NCBI GenBank assembly: GCA_003518745.1
Contig: DOYB01000052.1
Location: 11,219 to 20,809 of the forward strand
Length of the DNA: 9,591 nucleotides
Origin: Selenomonas sp.
Lineage (GTDB): Bacteria > Bacillota > Negativicutes > Selenomonadales > Selenomonadaceae
Direction: 5' to 3'
The notes below the pieces were generated by a model. The model saw only the letters and a program-made list of their open reading frames with translations. It made no database searches and was not told the DNA's origin. Numbering within the stretch: position 1 is the stretch's first letter; every line of letters starts with the position of its first letter. Of the stretch, positions 7,141 to 9,591 are shown in pieces. The translations under genes and the position numbers were made by a program.

Positions 7141-7356
7141 ATGGAAAAATTTTTGGAAAATATCATGGATATTTTGGATACGGAACATAAGATTGAAGCG
7201 GAAACTCGACTGGACACGATTGAAGAATGGGATTCGCTTAGCATCATCAGCCTTTTGGCGATGGTCAATGTGGAATATGGCAAGACCATGCGTGTAGCGG
7301 ATTTCAAGGGAGCAGTAACATTTCAGGATTTATATGACATAATAATGAAAAAATAA
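7141..7356 (+). CDS. Acyl carrier protein, stand-alone
   Basis: A 71-residue acidic four-helix protein typical of acyl carrier proteins. EEWDSLSIISLL (28-39) contains the DSL motif with S32 as the expected 4'-phosphopantetheine attachment site, at the start of helix II. The start is supported by AAGGAG at 7126-7131, 9 nt upstream. It lies 103 nt after the aminotransferase stop; that gap contains an extended -10-like TGGTATATT at 7103-7111 but no good -35, so an internal promoter is only possible. It is too divergent from housekeeping AcpP, and too isolated from fatty-acid genes, to be the fatty-acid carrier. With an SDR and an FkbH-like gene immediately downstream, it is probably a dedicated carrier for a short acyl group destined for a sugar. 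Confidence 0.88.
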   Translation: MEKFLENIMDILDTEHKIEAETRLDTIEEWDSLSIISLLAMVNVEYGKTMRVADFKGAVTFQDLYDIIMKK

Positions 7357-7387
7357 TCAAGGCTTTGCTGTGACGATGGAGTTAGAT

Positions 7388-8113
7388 ATGAATGTGACAT
7401 TTGATTTTCAAGGTCAAAAGTTCTTGGTGACGGGAGCTTCTTCAGGCATTGGCAGAGAAACAGCTAAGGAACTCCTGGAGTCAGGAGCGACAGTGTTGGG
7501 TATTGCGCGGCATTTTCCTGAACCGGATGAGTTAGCGGAAAAATATCCGGCTTCATGGGTTCCGATGAAAGTGGATGTGACAGATTTTGCCTCTGTGGAG
7601 AATGCCGTAGAGGTTTTTACTGAAAATTACGGAAAATTGCACGGTTGTGTGCATTCAGCGGGAATGGCGGTGCTTTTGCCTGTGAATGTTTGGAATCATG
7701 AGCAGGCGAAGAAGGTCATGGATGTGAATCTGTGGGCTGGCGAAGCACTTTTGAAATTGCTTTGGAAGCGTAAATACCATGAAGCGGGATTTTCACATGT
7801 ATTCGTTTCTTCTGTAAGTGCCCATAAGGCTCAAAAGGGACTCAGCATTTATGCAGCCAGTAAGGCCGCATTGGAGGCAATGGTGCGTACGGCATCACAG
7901 GAGTTGGCAGTAAAGGGACAGCGCGTTAACAGTGTATGTCTTGGTTGGATTGAGACGGGCATGACACTTGATACTGATAATGATGTGCCAAAATCCCCTT
8001 TAGGAATTGGAAGTACAGAAGATGCGGCAGGTATGATACTCTATCTTTTGAGTGATCGTGCACGCTGGATTACGGGAGCGAATTTCATCATTGATGGCGG
8101 CTATTTGGCGTGA
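7388..8113 (+). CDS. Short-chain dehydrogenase/reductase, FabG-like
   Basis: A 241-residue classical SDR. It shows the NAD(P)-binding TGASSGIG (15-22), a VDVTD segment near 62-66, HSAG (89-92) in place of the usual NNAG, N114, catalytic S142 in VSSVSA, Y155 and K159 in YAASK with the usual 13-residue Ser-Tyr spacing, and the C-terminal ITGANFIIDGGYL (228-240). All four catalytic tetrad residues are present. I chose ATG 7388, which has GGAG at 7378-7381 6 nt upstream; ATG 7376 and GTG 7370 are in-frame alternatives with weaker sites. The final FIIDGG resembles 3-oxoacyl-ACP reductases and other FabG-like enzymes. Lying between an ACP gene and an FkbH-like gene, it could reduce a short 3-oxoacyl group on the carrier to a hydroxyacyl group. 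Reduction of a sugar intermediate is the alternative. Confidence 0.85.
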   Translation: MNVTFDFQGQKFLVTGASSGIGRETAKELLESGATVLGIARHFPEPDELAEKYPASWVPMKVDVTDFASVENAVEVFTENYGKLHGCVHSAGMAVLLPVNVWNHEQAKKVMDVNLWAGEALLKLLWKRKYHEAGFSHVFVSSVSAHKAQKGLSIYAASKAALEAMVRTASQELAVKGQRVNSVCLGWIETGMTLDTDNDVPKSPLGIGSTEDAAGMILYLLSDRARWITGANFIIDGGYLA

Positions 8114-8170
8114 TGAGGCAGTTTGTATCATAATAGTGCTGCTTTTTGTGAGCTGATGGAGGTATGGTTT

Positions 8171-9591
8171 ATGGATAATGCAGAGATAAAAACATTTCTT
8201 TCATGGCCATTTGAGAGCGATGTCCTCATGCGCAGGCAAAAGTCGCTGAAAAGGCAGCTTCTGGATAGGGAAGGGATAAGCTATCTAAAAAAACGCATTG
8301 CCATCTTTGGCGGCTCCACAACAACAGATTTTAAGAATATGCTGGAGATTTTTTTGTTAGCGGCTGGCATTCAAGCAGAATTTCGAGAATCGGAGTACAA
8401 TCAGTATTATGAGGATAGCGTATTTCCAAGTCAGGAATGGATGGAATTTCAGCCGGATATAGTAATGGTTTTTACTAGTTTTGTGAACTTGACTCACTTG
8501 CCAGTAATGACGGATAGTCAGCAAGAAGTGGAAAAAAAGGCAAAATTGGAATATGAGAAATATGAGTCCGTTTGGAAGGGAATAGAACGTAATTATAAAG
8601 CGGTGGTTATTCAGAATAATTTTGAGATGCCATATATGTGTCCATTGGGAAGCTTCGATGCCGCTTTGTATCAGAGCCATGGGAGATTCGTGAATATACT
8701 AAATCATCTATTTGCTAAATATGCTCAAACTCAGCCCAATTTTTATTTGTTCGATATACATCGTCTTGCTGCTTCCGTAGGACTTGCGAATTGGCACAAT
8801 CGTTTTCAGTACTATGCGTATAAATTGGCTATGAATTACGATGTGATTCCTATAGTAGCGCTGCATGCTGCTCATTTGATGCGAGCGATACTAGGCTATT
8901 CCAAGAAATGCTTGGTGCTGGATTTGGATAATACGTTATGGGGGGGGGAGATTGGAGATGTTGGTGTAGATGGGATAGAGCTTGGACATGAGACTCCGGG
9001 GGGAGAAGCCTATGTGGAATTCCAGTCCTATGTATTGTCCTTGCAGCGCCGTGGCATCCTGTTGGCAGTCTGCTCAAAGAATGAGGAAGATATTGCGAAA
9101 GAGGGATTTCATCATCCCGACAGCGTATTGAAAGTAGAAGATTTTGCTGATTTCAAAGCAAATTGGGATACGAAGGACAGGAACATTCGTCGCATTGCCG
9201 CAAATTTGAATATTGGATTGGATAGCATGGTTTTTCTTGATGATAACCCTGTGGAGCGTCAATTGGTTCGTGAGAATTTGCCAGAGGTGTCTGTTCCCGA
9301 AGTGGATCCTACCAATGTATTTTCATATATACAGGTATTGGAAGAAAATGGTTATTTTGAAATATGTTCCTTGTCAGAAGATGATTTTTTGAGGAATGAG
9401 ACATATCGGCAAAATACGCAACGTATGGAATTGAAGAATCAGTCGGATTCTTATGATGAATTTTTAAAATCCTTGGATATGGAGGCAGAGATATGCTCTT
9501 TTCGTCCAGTTTATTTTGAACGGATTTCTCAGCTCACAAACAAGTCAAATCAATTTAATTTGACTACGCGTCGGTATACGGTAGCAGATAT
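8171..9591 (+). CDS. FkbH-like HAD-superfamily acyl-transfer protein (partial, 3' end outside the window)
   Basis: An open frame of 473 codons that runs off the window. Residues 1-240 resemble the N-terminal SGNH-like domain of FkbH proteins, with FGGSTT (46-51). A HAD domain follows: DLDNTLWGGEIGD (251-263) with nucleophile D251 and D253, SKNEED (302-307) with K303, and DDNP (357-360). The C-terminal GNAT-like part begins later and includes NKSNQFNLTTRRY (457-469). FkbH family enzymes take glycerate from 1,3-bisphosphoglycerate, release the phosphate and load the glyceryl group on an acyl carrier protein. Relatives also occur in glycan clusters, where the group transferred is less well defined. 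The start has GGAGG at 8158-8162, 8 nt upstream. A run of nine G residues (8940-8948) sits inside the active-site codons. Confidence 0.9.
   Translation, partial: MDNAEIKTFLSWPFESDVLMRRQKSLKRQLLDREGISYLKKRIAIFGGSTTTDFKNMLEIFLLAAGIQAEFRESEYNQYYEDSVFPSQEWMEFQPDIVMVFTSFVNLTHLPVMTDSQQEVEKKAKLEYEKYESVWKGIERNYKAVVIQNNFEMPYMCPLGSFDAALYQSHGRFVNILNHLFAKYAQTQPNFYLFDIHRLAASVGLANWHNRFQYYAYKLAMNYDVIPIVALHAAHLMRAILGYSKKCLVLDLDNTLWGGEIGDVGVDGIELGHETPGGEAYVEFQSYVLSLQRRGILLAVCSKNEEDIAKEGFHHPDSVLKVEDFADFKANWDTKDRNIRRIAANLNIGLDSMVFLDDNPVERQLVRENLPEVSVPEVDPTNVFSYIQVLEENGYFEICSLSEDDFLRNETYRQNTQRMELKNQSDSYDEFLKSLDMEAEICSFRPVYFERISQLTNKSNQFNLTTRRYTVAD

Noticed and set aside
7070..7297. Plus-strand open frame of 75 codons overlapping the ACP gene in another frame
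   Set aside because: The overlapping frame has the DSL phosphopantetheine motif and a good ribosome binding site, while this one is rich in W, R and K with no family features.
8114..8170. Terminator or small gene between the SDR and FkbH-like genes
   Set aside because: The CTTTTTG stretch has no preceding GC-rich stem, and the ATG at 8164 opens a frame of only four codons; the region just supplies the ribosome binding site for the next gene.
8357..8680. Antisense open frame of 107 codons opposite the FkbH-like gene
   Set aside because: The opposite strand encodes a well-defined FkbH N-terminal domain in frame; the antisense product is low-complexity and hydrophobic without a start signal.

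Overview
The window is a surface-polysaccharide gene cluster of a Gram-negative-type bacterium. It carries the end of rmlB, an ABC-2 polysaccharide exporter (Wzm/Wzt type), a glycosyltransferase and a set of sugar-modifying enzymes. Protein style, strong AGGAG/GGGAG ribosome binding sites and roughly 45% GC with large local swings fit a Selenomonas-like member of the Negativicutes. That assignment is from general resemblance only and is not proven by anything in the window.

Left part (1-1673). The 3' end of a dTDP-glucose 4,6-dehydratase gene (rmlB) is followed by a Uma2-family PD-(D/E)XK protein gene. A family 2 glycosyltransferase gene lies on the minus strand and converges on the Uma2 gene with a 21-nt gap and no visible terminator.

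Centre (1674-4036). A 134-nt divergent intergenic region holds back-to-back sigma70-like promoters, one for the leftward glycosyltransferase and one for the rightward operon. The rightward operon opens with wzm-like and wzt-like genes. The wzt-like gene is two-part: its ATPase half is about 53% GC, and its C-terminal substrate-recognition half drops to about 30% GC in sampled 60-base blocks. This suggests a recombination joint at the domain boundary.

Right part (4040-9591, all plus strand). In order: an ATP-grasp ligase, a GNAT-like acyltransferase, a DegT/VioA-type sugar aminotransferase, a small acyl carrier protein, an SDR (FabG-like) reductase, and an FkbH-like HAD/acyl-transfer protein cut off by the window end. 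RmlB plus a VioA-type aminotransferase would give dTDP-4-amino-4,6-dideoxyglucose (viosamine). The ACP, SDR and FkbH-like protein look like a small acyl-building unit that loads and trims a short hydroxyacyl group on the carrier protein. The GNAT and/or ATP-grasp enzyme would then attach this group, or an amino acid, to the sugar amine. The product would be exported by Wzm/Wzt, whose C-terminal domain probably recognises it. This pathway is inferred from the gene set; no substrate can be read directly from the sequence.

No tRNA, rRNA, CRISPR array, insertion sequence or convincing intrinsic terminator was seen. The only gene-free stretches are short (134 nt or less).
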